From positions 1-49,586 of IMG/VR virus record IMGVR_UViG_3300006920_000065: a DNA stretch of 49,586 nucleotides, one strand, 5' to 3'. Source of the stretch: a virus. The translations under genes were made by a program, and so were the position numbers. The notes under the pieces were generated by a model. That model was not told the DNA's origin. It did not search any database and saw nothing but the letters and a program-made list of their open reading frames with translations. This document shows, piece by piece, positions 39,501-46,056 of this stretch; position 1 is the stretch's first letter, and the number at the start of each line of letters is the position of its first letter.

Positions 39501-39806
39501 ACCAGCTTCAGGTGCTAGTGCTGAATCTTCTTGTAGGTATTCTTCAAATTTTTTAATGCCTTGATATGAAAGACTATCATCACCAACATCAAATAAAGCA
39601 ACTGGACCTTTAATGGCAGAAGCTAATGTAGCTAGACCACCTCTAGGTATAGCTTTACCAAACTCAACAGCTCTACCACCTAGTGTTGGTTCATATATAT
39701 TAGCACCAGGATATACTTTTTTTAAAGCATTAGATAATTGTTCTTTTTTTTCAGGGTCTGATGGTATGTTAAATACAGTTCCATCAGGTGCTGTATATTG
39801 ACTCAT
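30531..39806 (-). CDS. Giant polyvalent virion protein, 3,091 aa
   Basis: One open frame. Residues 1-200 hold an Ala/Gly-rich, membrane-active-looking region (FVPFLGAGVVGGALAKAG). Two zincin motifs are HEMIH (near 813) and HEHIH (near 1307). A Thr/Pro linker is near 1006-1035. An ADP-ribosyltransferase-like segment (ILFRSLNIPENENI, FASTTLNPKEA) lies near 1935. The final ~700 residues resemble the large-polyvalent-protein domain LPD38. Short motifs RDLDQ(S/A)GRAQ (two) and PLFSRA-like (five) mark domain borders. Such proteins are thought to be carried in the virion and delivered with the DNA; enzyme functions here are inferred from motifs. It is the last gene of the late unit and is convergent with the early operon. 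Confidence 0.8.
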   Translation of the reverse strand: MSQYTAPDGTVFNIPSDPEKKEQLSNALKKVYPGANIYEPTLGGRAVEFGKAIPRGGLATLASAIKGPVALFDVGDDSLSYQGIKKFEEYLQEDSALAPEAGYEDLYSTKLGGAFGSFVPFLGAGVVGGALAKAGTISARAGQYGVPLGLAVPAGMGQQADLIEASRGLGEEVGGFKETVATLLGGAIGATEIMPVANILKKVPRKALEDLPTKQLILEYMKSAAQSGTFEGGQEVAASFLQNMVARGLYSDELPLIDSVFEEFTLGGIVGGTADLVFNSMQKRRGIATHEEGERAERAKLDSNKLIEAKKAELAEQQGVLPVIQDQPFKLAPSIPAPVEPAIAPDLQIIANTDSTFSLLDQNNLENPVIKTVPTQAEALAENKKVKDAFAQTQIIQQLNNDLYSQGLINSSTAYRIGESLLNPNSISVGINTIIKYDPKAKNKTLKKYREELETAGTYNKLPFQNQYTIADAQKLLSKSQFNQFASDAAAKIFENSEKNGIPSIRDGKQTIDTSRKYIVDFAAGKNIDLEFGSSAVNYAAKLYTGEGNYSKMSKGQKELFLAKLHSLPSFSVATPFPNFTPRPYSAKDTADFVATIGSTEFVGRDVQNFLSDREISPLAATDFLRDLDQSGRAQFVKGKEKGFLTSVRQIRPNFEFDIARRAEGFNESPEEFRARLESQGELKPEVIEQMVQNETARQEPYTPPEQLEEQTINFAEALEEGRTNKFAKELRKSLDARGLKDTGVIVSNDILSTTALKEQDGQIAFDPREVRQAEGQYDKNTDIIFLSLNAVNPDGNATDAEIQTRLNKILDHEMIHALRAKDLITESEYRYLKNLVKNKKVPSSLYGTGLDADMNLAGKETFYDRSKRINTQIAKSGANENKKEEIYIEEAIAELFRTRELVAQDVPPKAKGIYNKIVQFFQSVGNAMKISGYNKAADIFQDIEAGKVGARTRGEIRTLRDLDQAGRAQAQVVTDFEDDAETPTGPVIETKVKPTSPRPLAFDPRATPTTTPPTTPTTPVTPTTPVAPTTLVPQGKNPPIKFKNPYAYNHLVRYYSDFNGGDVSDYQVFRDFLPQTKNLKNFAKKFEEDGDVDFLQELLRVAGFDTNTVKGRKAQEIFNADVRRYEDGAFTFYPNISSKPYNITPDPEFDTVATPPATTVKPIYDVAQLTQAEFESDRNNIINGLIKAKIIKKDDIYTTNPNVDSIQVIKWLKENSPNEDYKIIADRTHKSLLDLKKLGFKFPFAFEKELKDRRGRASNARGRVTTKGGTSSNLPIIYSNQIADIKIEGTDKPNPRRNGINFETMLHEHIHQATLAQIYSRNYDFAKYYGLENTNPRVIKAVNQLKDQQKRIKSFYNERIKFYKNLHLTPSNNNSREQYITAYNKASAIEKEIADIFIRPINLEQEIEIPLKRSFGFQKIYLKNFRDYRIDYQLYSRELQRDQDVSEIITFGLTNRKFQEMLESIPYKNNKTLWQSFVESIRTILGIPAKLDTELYAFLSNTSEVLDLGQTGLESLVPRAPPIELEKKPKKPKEPDTVPFATRPTEVVVTKPFTYTKAKPEEAGMDIVYHNGELNNYKLQIFKFDDGSWYLESPAEQIINGVTLKSDISSINLNAFNKKDAVTNVKNLWLQLLRNGSYTYGVRGENKLILDEGVTLDLARQDVPTFSRISKRGELDNRIADLDRRIEIKENTLRQDGQYLGTASYNRMSNEIDVLKGQRARLVEERNNLPPEQVPLFSRAQDIGSPLNEPLGYRLNDRTLQRWLKYHNYENLNERPGAPRTEGEIDAAYRKNDLALNESYAVYPDRVETFFAPTGDKLSKKTYKNPTHRQLLVDFDYIPRTQEDVPLFSRASLTPKQSEMPILNREDFSSFGREEVGKIYPNGIFDQLEGSRLGGTREKPGDLKVAITNGLKNKKIQEASKNFLQQFTNSRGNLILFRSLNIPENENIRNYGQLPEDNFASTTLNPKEAQAIGRNLFNRAYNAGATWNTEILRYEVPMDKVIGYVPTLIQAMRSNYLETYKSDLAGSGYRSREEIEEEQAEMDEAGDFYFQEEQSMEELLDDENYKLDEYINEAEVVADLRGIKPTYQYSPKTRARKEASITRDIPLFSRASRNFSDGNSNESIKRREAVKVAEERTKETPRGDVPFYNMNASDIALEAAIEFNQDPLKTAPDDIPTFSKAMPSNLQEAADTVGVATPKQSQATRLIDFASNPVASIKKQFKDFRTNYIDKLDAIEKRIVKGSAENEEVRLANNTADTATVAAIRMADRARGIFQQMLLKGIPVDQIEGMPSLTKVIDLVINTRYNPLIEGDTSTGGLMQILSALQSDPEVDLEGVFSLYAKLKRVKKLNEKGEEIASPITSKELQAIETIEREHPVVVEAYNNYQKWNNALVDFASRKGLLDSDQAAKWIEHSSYYPFYRTMVDDANITAPTIAGGSLPNNPLNMPMKGSEEKIDVDPIEAISRNSLSILTAAMKNDGTMKLLRDLESLGEARVVSNTKLAGINSVFVFENGNKKHYQVDDIDTYMAMQSIGGVKSDGLMKILAMPAGLLRDTVTRDPGFVFVNVFRDTISAAVTSGAPLGGDGFTPILDSFKNLFGDISSLEEFGVIGGYDFANDEGDVKDFLNRARRRAGLSPNNGLRPDVAFYKLWDGLGNLTTKSDGATRKAVADAVYKKLIKEGYTEAQAQSEAAYQGLEIINFGRRGQSSMFRVLTTAIPFLNARVQGLDVLYRSFSGQYSAQDKLQEGGTLEDLQGMIMRRALMRLGVMVGTTAMYYALVSDTDEYKAEKLEKRDDNYIIPIGGGNVIYLPIAFEVGMLTKAIPERLFDLMSGEDAFSDTSLTDFKDSTVRQLSNSLNLPFLGGDIGIQAFKPIFEAVTNRASFTNSEIVPYFMAKEKPAYQSRESTNEIFRMMGEALNISPIKLEYIFKGYTGTLGGYALTITDALARSVTGTPLMPPNIKQIPVAGRFFGNQERMGGLQQQFYKLREEVNTAVTTMNSLREDGRMDELYAYRNQVQGLLNAKGQVRAIERYMRNWRKRRDRILNRTDINANVRSDMLLDLQIERDKRLAMIPELRQKADIPPDTVGVILR

Positions 39807-39808
39807 AG

Positions 39809-41185
39809 TTATACTACTTTAGATTGCTCAAAAATTGTTTTTTCTGCATTTGATAAAAATTCACTTCCTTTTTTATTTTCTTGACCTTCTAATTCAGCTA
39901 ATCTTGCTGACAAAGATTGATATTGAAGCATAGCTTTATCTCTATCTGCATATGCTCCAGCTTCAAGACCTTCAAGGATTAATTGCATATATTGACGAAT
40001 AGCTTCTTTAGGCATAGCTTCAATATTTGCACGCATTTGTTCAGTTTGTGCTTTAGTAAATTCACCTTGTAATCCTAATAACTCACGCTTATCTTGAGCA
40101 TCTAGTACACCAGTAACAGATTCTCCTAGTTCAGACATATCTTTAGCACCCATAACACCAACACCTAATCTAATCATATCTCTATAGTCCATTTGACCGC
40201 CTAACCCACTACGAGTTGGTGCATCAACATCAATATTTTCTAAAAAAGCTTCTGTTGGTCCTTTTGTAGGTGATTTATCTTTATCTGTATCAGAAGTTTG
40301 TGTTGCAGGTGATGTCATATAATCATAAACACCCTCCAATGCTTTTCCTGATAAACCAGCAGTAAATGCTGCTCTCATTGGTGAAAATTCTCTAAGTTTT
40401 TGTAATTTATTTACTTGAGATAATGGAACATTTCTTCCAGCCTGTAAAGTTTGAGGCAATAAAACTTTACCTCCTGTTGGACTTGGTCTAGTAAATGTTT
40501 TTTTAATATTATTAAGAAAAATTCTTCTAGCTTTAGGTGATCTATATGCTTTTAAAGCAGTTCTTGCCGCCCAACTTAATCCCATTCCAAGACCTTTTAT
40601 ACCCAAACCAGCAAGAGGAATAGCCATAGCTGCTGTTGTTGTAACATCAAAACCATCTATAGCTGCTTTAGCATAATCAGTGCTACCATCTTCCATAGTA
40701 TATCTATCTCTAAAAAAATTTGACATATCTTCAATCCGAGAATTAGCATCATCTTTTAATGTATCCATATCTTGATTCATGAAAGCTGCACCTGGTGTTG
40801 CAATATTTTGGTATGTATCGGAAAATTGTTCTAAAGCAGTCTGATCACCTTCTGCATAACCAGTAATACCACCACTAGCTGCCATTTGCATAGGAGCAGT
40901 TGGTGCACCAGATAATCCTGCAGAGATATTTGTAGGCAAGGGAGTTGCCTGTGGTGCACCACCCTGCAAACCTTTAGGTTGTGCAAAGTCACTTACTACT
41001 TCTTCAGCTACTGTAGTAGTAGGTTGATTAACCATAGCTTGATAATTTTTTTCGTTAGTTGTTCTTCTTTGTATTTCGCTTAATACTAAAAATGGAGGAA
41101 ATTGTGCATTAGGGTCTTGTGACATACTAACCAATTGATCTTTAGGCACATCTTCTAAAAAGTTTGCTTGTTGTACTAAATTCAT
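39809..41185 (-). CDS. Internal virion protein, 458 aa
   Basis: It begins MNLVQQANFLEDVPKDQLVS, then FLVLSEIQRRTTNEKNYQAM. This N-terminal pattern (FLE-x-VPK-x-QL-x-x-MSQDPN, VLSEIQRR) is common in marine phages upstream of giant virion proteins. The middle has two hydrophobic stretches (AAMAIPLAGLGIKGLGMGLS; MRAAFTAGLSGKAL), and the C-terminus is a helical Gln/Glu-rich coiled region. Likely an internal head or ejection protein acting with the giant protein three bases downstream. The role is inferred from context. Confidence 0.6.
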   Translation of the reverse strand: MNLVQQANFLEDVPKDQLVSMSQDPNAQFPPFLVLSEIQRRTTNEKNYQAMVNQPTTTVAEEVVSDFAQPKGLQGGAPQATPLPTNISAGLSGAPTAPMQMAASGGITGYAEGDQTALEQFSDTYQNIATPGAAFMNQDMDTLKDDANSRIEDMSNFFRDRYTMEDGSTDYAKAAIDGFDVTTTAAMAIPLAGLGIKGLGMGLSWAARTALKAYRSPKARRIFLNNIKKTFTRPSPTGGKVLLPQTLQAGRNVPLSQVNKLQKLREFSPMRAAFTAGLSGKALEGVYDYMTSPATQTSDTDKDKSPTKGPTEAFLENIDVDAPTRSGLGGQMDYRDMIRLGVGVMGAKDMSELGESVTGVLDAQDKRELLGLQGEFTKAQTEQMRANIEAMPKEAIRQYMQLILEGLEAGAYADRDKAMLQYQSLSARLAELEGQENKKGSEFLSNAEKTIFEQSKVV

Positions 41186-41187
41186 AA

Positions 41188-42615
41188 TTAACCCATCCCT
41201 CTATAAAGACCAAGACCTGCTAGACCAGCACCTACTGCTTGTTGAAATAATCCAGGTTGTTGACTGTATGTGCTTATTTTTTGTTCTGGTGTAACAGGCA
41301 CACCTCTTAACATACCACTAAAGTCACTGAGCTGTCGTTTAGAAAAGTCTCTTTGTCGCATGAAATCTTCATATCCCATGTCCATACTAGCTTGTCTTAA
41401 GGCTCTGTCTTGAGCACCAATGCCACTTAAAGCACCGATTCTAGAAAGCACATCTTGTTGTTGTGCACTACCTATACTTTGTAAACCTTGAGCTGCCATC
41501 ATGTTATAGCGATTAGACATATCGTATGCACTTTGCGAAAATTTTTCTTGTGCTTGACGAGCAGCTTCATTCTGTTGTGCTGCTGTTAAGTTAAGTTTAG
41601 CTGCTTGTTGTCTTGCAGCTTCACCAGCTTGATATGCTTGTAAACTTTGTACACCTTGTTGTTGCTTGGCTTGTTCTTGCATTTGAAATGCACTTTGTGC
41701 AAATTTTTCCTGAGCTTGTCTTGCAGCCTCTTCTTGTTGTTGTGCAGATAATCCAAGTTGAGCAGCTTTTTGTCTAGCTTGTTCACCTGCATTAAATGAT
41801 GCTTGTGATAATTGTTCTTGTGTTTGCAATGCACCTTCTTGTGCACCAAATCTAGATAGACCAAATTGTGCAGCACCTAACTGAGTAGCTCTTTCTCTTT
41901 CAAGTTGTGCTTGTGCTGATTCAAATGCAGCTTGACTACCTCGTGTTTGAATATCTCCTAGTTGTTGTCCTAAGTTTCTTTCTCTTTCTGCTTGAACAAT
42001 AGCTTCACGATAGCCACCTAGTCCACCTTGTGATGTAGCTTGATCACCTATGCCTTTGCTCATAATGTCTGATTGACGAGCAGCTTCTCTTTTTTCTATA
42101 TCAATAACATTCTGTTGATATGGTGACATAAACCTAGAAAGGTTTTGTTCATAAGCTAATGGATCATATGTTGGCAATGCTTGACCAGCCATATATTGTG
42201 AGTCTCTTGTTCTTGCATCATATCCTGCATCAAAACTACCAGCTTGATAATTAGGATTGTAAGTACCTGCTTGATAAGTTTGACCTACTTCTCTTGGATC
42301 ATAAGTAGATTGAGTTTGACCTGCTGTATAGCCTGAAGTCATTGGAGCAACTGATCCAAATCTAGCTTGAGCATCTTTATATGCTTGTGGTGTACCTGAT
42401 GTAGCATAGCCACGAGTCATTGCCTGTGATGTTAATTCATCAGGTGAAAAGTATGCTAGTCGTTGACCACCATAAGGCTGATAACCTTGTACGCTGTCAG
42501 CTTCAGCTCTTTGTAATAATCTTTCAAAATACGGCTGTACATATTCTGGTAGATCAGTTTGAGTTACAGTTGTTTCTGTTGGTCCGCTACTACCACCACC
42601 TTTAAACTTTCTCAT
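41188..42615 (-). CDS. Gln/Ala-rich repeat virion protein, 475 aa
   Basis: The N-terminus MRKFKGGGSSGPTETTVTQT leads to LPEYVQPYFERLLQRAE. A Tyr-rich part (about 100-160) has SFDAGYDARTRDSQY. From about 220 to 380 there are approximately three helical repeats of about 48 residues built on LSAQQQEEAARQAQEKFAQS, with a later copy NEAARQAQEKFSQSAYDM. Long Gln/Ala helices of this sort suit a rod or internal core protein of the virion. The N-terminal ETTVTQT-x-LPEYVQPYF pattern recurs in phage internal proteins. Function is inferred. Confidence 0.65.
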   Translation of the reverse strand: MRKFKGGGSSGPTETTVTQTDLPEYVQPYFERLLQRAEADSVQGYQPYGGQRLAYFSPDELTSQAMTRGYATSGTPQAYKDAQARFGSVAPMTSGYTAGQTQSTYDPREVGQTYQAGTYNPNYQAGSFDAGYDARTRDSQYMAGQALPTYDPLAYEQNLSRFMSPYQQNVIDIEKREAARQSDIMSKGIGDQATSQGGLGGYREAIVQAERERNLGQQLGDIQTRGSQAAFESAQAQLERERATQLGAAQFGLSRFGAQEGALQTQEQLSQASFNAGEQARQKAAQLGLSAQQQEEAARQAQEKFAQSAFQMQEQAKQQQGVQSLQAYQAGEAARQQAAKLNLTAAQQNEAARQAQEKFSQSAYDMSNRYNMMAAQGLQSIGSAQQQDVLSRIGALSGIGAQDRALRQASMDMGYEDFMRQRDFSKRQLSDFSGMLRGVPVTPEQKISTYSQQPGLFQQAVGAGLAGLGLYRGMG

Positions 42616-43088
42616 TTGTTTTCCTCAAATATATATTCATAAAATGTTGCAGGTTTTTTCCAACCTTTTTTATTTTTTACCCAATTCCATTGTCCATGTC
42701 TGCCAATACCTTCTAAACCTTCGCAGTCTGTATCTTTAGCAAATTGAGTAATTACATCAATACCTTTTTCAACCCAGTCTTGCATATTAGTTCCAGCAGT
42801 ATGTTCTAAATTTAACATTTTCTTACCAGTAGGATAAATATTAAATAAAGTTATTTGCACTCCACTAATATCAGATGTGTTTGATTCATAAATAATCCAA
42901 AGATGTGTTTTATTATTTATAAGTTCATAGTAAATATTTTCTATTGTTGTTCTTCCACCTGAACGACCAGCAGATTTTTTAAGAAATTTTTCTACTTTTT
43001 TCCAAATTAAAGAAATTTTATCAGCAGGAACTAAAGAAATTTCATAATTTTCTTGTTGCATTTCTATGTTTTCTGCTACTAAATTCAT
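42612..43088 (-). CDS. GNAT-like acetyltransferase-fold protein, 158 aa
   Basis: Strand order and motifs fit a GNAT-type fold: NKTHLWIIYESNTSDISGVQ, then LNLEHTAGTNMQDWVEKGID and CEGLEGIGRHGQWNWVKNKK. The usual acetyl-CoA loop (Q/R-x-x-G-x-G/A) is not clear, with GIGRHGQW instead, so catalysis is doubtful. Proteins of this type occur among virion genes of short-tailed marine phages and may be structural. It overlaps both neighbours by four bases. Confidence 0.5.
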   Translation of the reverse strand: MNLVAENIEMQQENYEISLVPADKISLIWKKVEKFLKKSAGRSGGRTTIENIYYELINNKTHLWIIYESNTSDISGVQITLFNIYPTGKKMLNLEHTAGTNMQDWVEKGIDVITQFAKDTDCEGLEGIGRHGQWNWVKNKKGWKKPATFYEYIFEENK

Positions 43089-45472
43089 GCTGGTAATAGT
43101 CCTCCAGCATTAGCTAGTTTAGGTGCTTGTTTGGTTGTACCAGTTTTCTTTTGTCTTACTCTATCCATCATGTCATAGAGTTCTTTAGAACCAGCATCTG
43201 AACTACCATCACCTAGCATAGAAACTACATCGGCAGGTACAATAAATTCATCTTGAGATACAGCAATTTTTTCTTTATTGCCTATAGTTCCCATAATGTC
43301 ATCATCCATACCACCATTACCAACACCTTCTATTAGTCCTGATGTTTGAGCATTAGGCACAAGTGATTGAAGAATTTGTTCTCTTAGTTGAGTAAAGGCT
43401 TCTACACCATACTTATCAACAAATTGATTAACCACTTGTTGATTATCAGATTCACCTAAAATAAACATAGTAACTTCTTGTATTAATGGGTCTGTTTGTC
43501 CACCTTCTTGATAACCCATTTTATCTACTACATCAGGTGCTACTTTATTTAGAGCTTCTAATCCTTTATTAGGCATTTTTTTATCTGTATCGCCACCAGC
43601 TTGTCTACCAATGTCTGCCATTTCATCTCTATAAAAGTCTTGAATGTCATCATAGTCAAAGAAATAATTACTATATTGATCTCTTATATCTTGTACAGCT
43701 TGTTGATCATATGCACCATATGGAGAGCCAGTTAAAGGATTACCAGCAGAATCTGTTGCATTATAAATAGAAAAATCAAAATTAGGATTACCACTATAAT
43801 CACCTCCGCCAATGTCAGTATAATCAGAAGTATCTTGCGTTTCATCTGTTGGAGACATACTCATTGGTTGTACTGGATAAGGATTATAAGCAGATTGAAC
43901 TAAACCTTGGGGTGCAGAACCTGTATATGCTGCATATGGGTCTATAGCTGTCTGTGGTGCAAACTGTACGCCTTGTGCTGTACCTGGAGTAAAGTTTCCA
44001 TCTGCATCATAACTACCTTCATAGTCATAACCACCTTTAGTTCCTGTATAAGTATCTGCTCCTGATGTTGGAGCTGACCCACCTCTTGTACTCATTGATG
44101 GAGCATTAAGAGTATCAGGTCTAAAGTACATTGTTTCAGGTGCAAATCCTGCCATAAAGTCAGGGTTTACTGCATATTGAACTTTGGCTGGTGCATATAC
44201 TTGTTTTTTTGATTCATAGCCATAATCAGTATCGCCACCATTACTAAACTGTGTTAATCCACCTGCTGCTGTATACAACTGTACTTCAGGATTATTTGCA
44301 TACATATCTCTTTTGCGTTGCTCTTCATCCATTTCCATTTGTCGCATTTCTTGTTCATATAAATCTTGTGAATCCATAATAGCTCTACCACCCATGCCTA
44401 CTGCCATAGGTGCATATGCTTGAAGAGAACTTGCTCCTTGTGCTAAATTACCAAAACCTTCTCCATAGCCACCTTCAAAAGCTTTTCCTAAACTTTCAAA
44501 CATAGTTGGTTTTCCTCCACTAGCACCACCTGTTTGAGAAAATGCATCTGCAACATTTTTGCCGTATTGATTAATGCTAGGTTGATAACCAAGCATTTGT
44601 TTTCGCAATTCTGCTTGCCCTATATTGGTTAATTCAGGTGAAACTCCTGTTGGCAATGGACCTACAAAATTTGGGTTTGCTAACATAGTAGGGTCTTTAG
44701 CCACTAAATTAGAAGTTAATTCTGGTTTTAATTTTGTAGTTGCTTCTGTAATTGCTGCATCACTTGCTCCTAGACCACCTGCTAATTCTGCTGCTTTTGC
44801 TCCACCATATCCTGTAAGAGCAGACATTAATGCTTTAGAGCCAGAACCACCTGTTTGTGCATATGTAGCTAAACCTGCTCCAATACCACTTGCTAATGCC
44901 GAAGATAAACCTGCTGCTCCTAATATTCCCCCAGCTCCTGCACCAGTTAATAAAGCACTACCAGCCATTGATCCTAATACTGGTGCAAGAAAAGGTAAGA
45001 AGGCTTCAGGCTGTCCTGTTTGTGGATTTACTGTAATAGGCATTGCTTGTGCCAAGCCTTTAACTTCTGCTGGATTTACATGAAGAAGCATAGAGTCGCC
45101 ATAACGACCTTGATTAGCTACATTTTGTGTTTGTTGTTTTATATCCATATTGCCACCTTGAGCATATCCACGCAAATCTTTAATTACATTTCCCATAGTT
45201 TGATTTGCTTCATTCATTTTTCTTGTATTTCCACCCATGCCTTGTGTCATTTGTAATTCTTTATCAATCAACTTAAGTTCATTGAGCAATGAATTAAAAG
45301 CTTTTGGATTATCATCCAAATATATAACATCTTTTTGTTTTCTATCTATGTAATAACCCTCTTCAATAATATCATTTATGTCTCTTCTTCTATCGTGCAA
45401 GTTTTCAACTGCTCCACTTGGATGTCCGTATGGATATTTAGGTATGCCATGTGTTTGTTCTTTTATATTCAT
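43085..45472 (-). CDS. Internal virion protein, 795 aa
   Basis: It begins MNIKEQTHGIPKYPYGHPSG. An Ala/Gly-rich hydrophobic region lies at about 155-215 (ILGAAGLSSALASGIGAGLA). There is a Tyr/Gly/Asp-rich middle (TGTKGGYDYEGSYDADGNF). The C-terminus contains KIAVSQDEFIVPADVVSMLG and YDMMDRVRQKKTGTTKQAPK. The last pattern is a frequent marker of marine phage internal virion proteins. It may form part of the ejected core with the two proteins downstream. There are no catalytic motifs I can point to. The role is inferred from composition and order. Confidence 0.6.
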   Translation of the reverse strand: MNIKEQTHGIPKYPYGHPSGAVENLHDRRRDINDIIEEGYYIDRKQKDVIYLDDNPKAFNSLLNELKLIDKELQMTQGMGGNTRKMNEANQTMGNVIKDLRGYAQGGNMDIKQQTQNVANQGRYGDSMLLHVNPAEVKGLAQAMPITVNPQTGQPEAFLPFLAPVLGSMAGSALLTGAGAGGILGAAGLSSALASGIGAGLATYAQTGGSGSKALMSALTGYGGAKAAELAGGLGASDAAITEATTKLKPELTSNLVAKDPTMLANPNFVGPLPTGVSPELTNIGQAELRKQMLGYQPSINQYGKNVADAFSQTGGASGGKPTMFESLGKAFEGGYGEGFGNLAQGASSLQAYAPMAVGMGGRAIMDSQDLYEQEMRQMEMDEEQRKRDMYANNPEVQLYTAAGGLTQFSNGGDTDYGYESKKQVYAPAKVQYAVNPDFMAGFAPETMYFRPDTLNAPSMSTRGGSAPTSGADTYTGTKGGYDYEGSYDADGNFTPGTAQGVQFAPQTAIDPYAAYTGSAPQGLVQSAYNPYPVQPMSMSPTDETQDTSDYTDIGGGDYSGNPNFDFSIYNATDSAGNPLTGSPYGAYDQQAVQDIRDQYSNYFFDYDDIQDFYRDEMADIGRQAGGDTDKKMPNKGLEALNKVAPDVVDKMGYQEGGQTDPLIQEVTMFILGESDNQQVVNQFVDKYGVEAFTQLREQILQSLVPNAQTSGLIEGVGNGGMDDDIMGTIGNKEKIAVSQDEFIVPADVVSMLGDGSSDAGSKELYDMMDRVRQKKTGTTKQAPKLANAGGLLPA

Positions 45473-45521
45473 ATTTCCACCTTAAATTGCTCTGGATTAA
45501 TATTTTTTTTTTCTTTTGCCA

Positions 45522-45860
45522 CTATCTTTCCTCTGTGGTTTCACAGCCAAACATATTAAAACTCATGTCAACTGCACTTGTGTAAACTTTGATAACATCT
45601 GTTTGATTTAATGTTATACCTAAAACGATTGCTAGGGAATCATTAGCTGCTACTGATTTATCATAGTATATGTACTGCTTATCATCAGCACCTGCTCCAG
45701 CTACATGAACACTTAGTCTAAAAGTGATAGCAGAACCTGTGCGATTTGCTGCAACAATAGAACTAACTGTTGTTTGTGTCATATCTGGAACTGTGTATAA
45801 CACAGTAGTTGTGGTAGCTGCTGGGTCTAACTGTCCTAATACTTTAAGATTATCAGCCAT
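45522..45860 (-). CDS. Small beta-rich virion protein, 112 aa
   Basis: It begins MADNLKVLGQLDPAATTTTV, then LYTVPDMTQTTVSSIVAANR and IYYDKSVAANDSLAIVLGI. The GQ-x-P-A-x-x-T-x-x-x-LYTVP pattern is that of small phage proteins thought to decorate heads or tails. It overlaps the previous gene by eight bases and is separated from the next by 49 bases with a T10 tract on the plus strand. The structural role is inferred from family pattern. Confidence 0.65.
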   Translation of the reverse strand: MADNLKVLGQLDPAATTTTVLYTVPDMTQTTVSSIVAANRTGSAITFRLSVHVAGAGADDKQYIYYDKSVAANDSLAIVLGITLNQTDVIKVYTSAVDMSFNMFGCETTEER

Positions 45861-46056
45861 GTTTCATTCCCATAAGTAAAAATTGTTGTCGTCTAGAAGC
45901 CTTGCTTATAGTAGTAGACTTCATTCTATTAATTAAAGTAATTTTAGTATTGATTTCTTCAATAGCTTGTTCTATTAATCTGCGTGTAACTGCTTCATTA
46001 TTTGGATCAAATTCTTGACTAGGTAAAGGTAATGCTATCGTTTTGATATCAGCCAT
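45853..46056 (-). CDS. Small virion-cluster protein, 67 aa
   Basis: It begins MADIKTIALPLPSQEFDPNN, then EAVTRRLIEQAIEEINTKIT. A single long amphipathic helix follows an extended N-terminus, ending with a basic tail (KASRRQQFLLMGMKHG). It overlaps genes on both sides. The pattern recurs between gp10-like and decoration-like genes in marine phages; the function is unknown to me. Confidence 0.6.
   Translation of the reverse strand: MADIKTIALPLPSQEFDPNNEAVTRRLIEQAIEEINTKITLINRMKSTTISKASRRQQFLLMGMKHG

Noticed and set aside
45493-45519. Short GTG-start frame after the 45522 gene
   Set aside because: It stops after eight codons because of a homopolymer run; too short to support.
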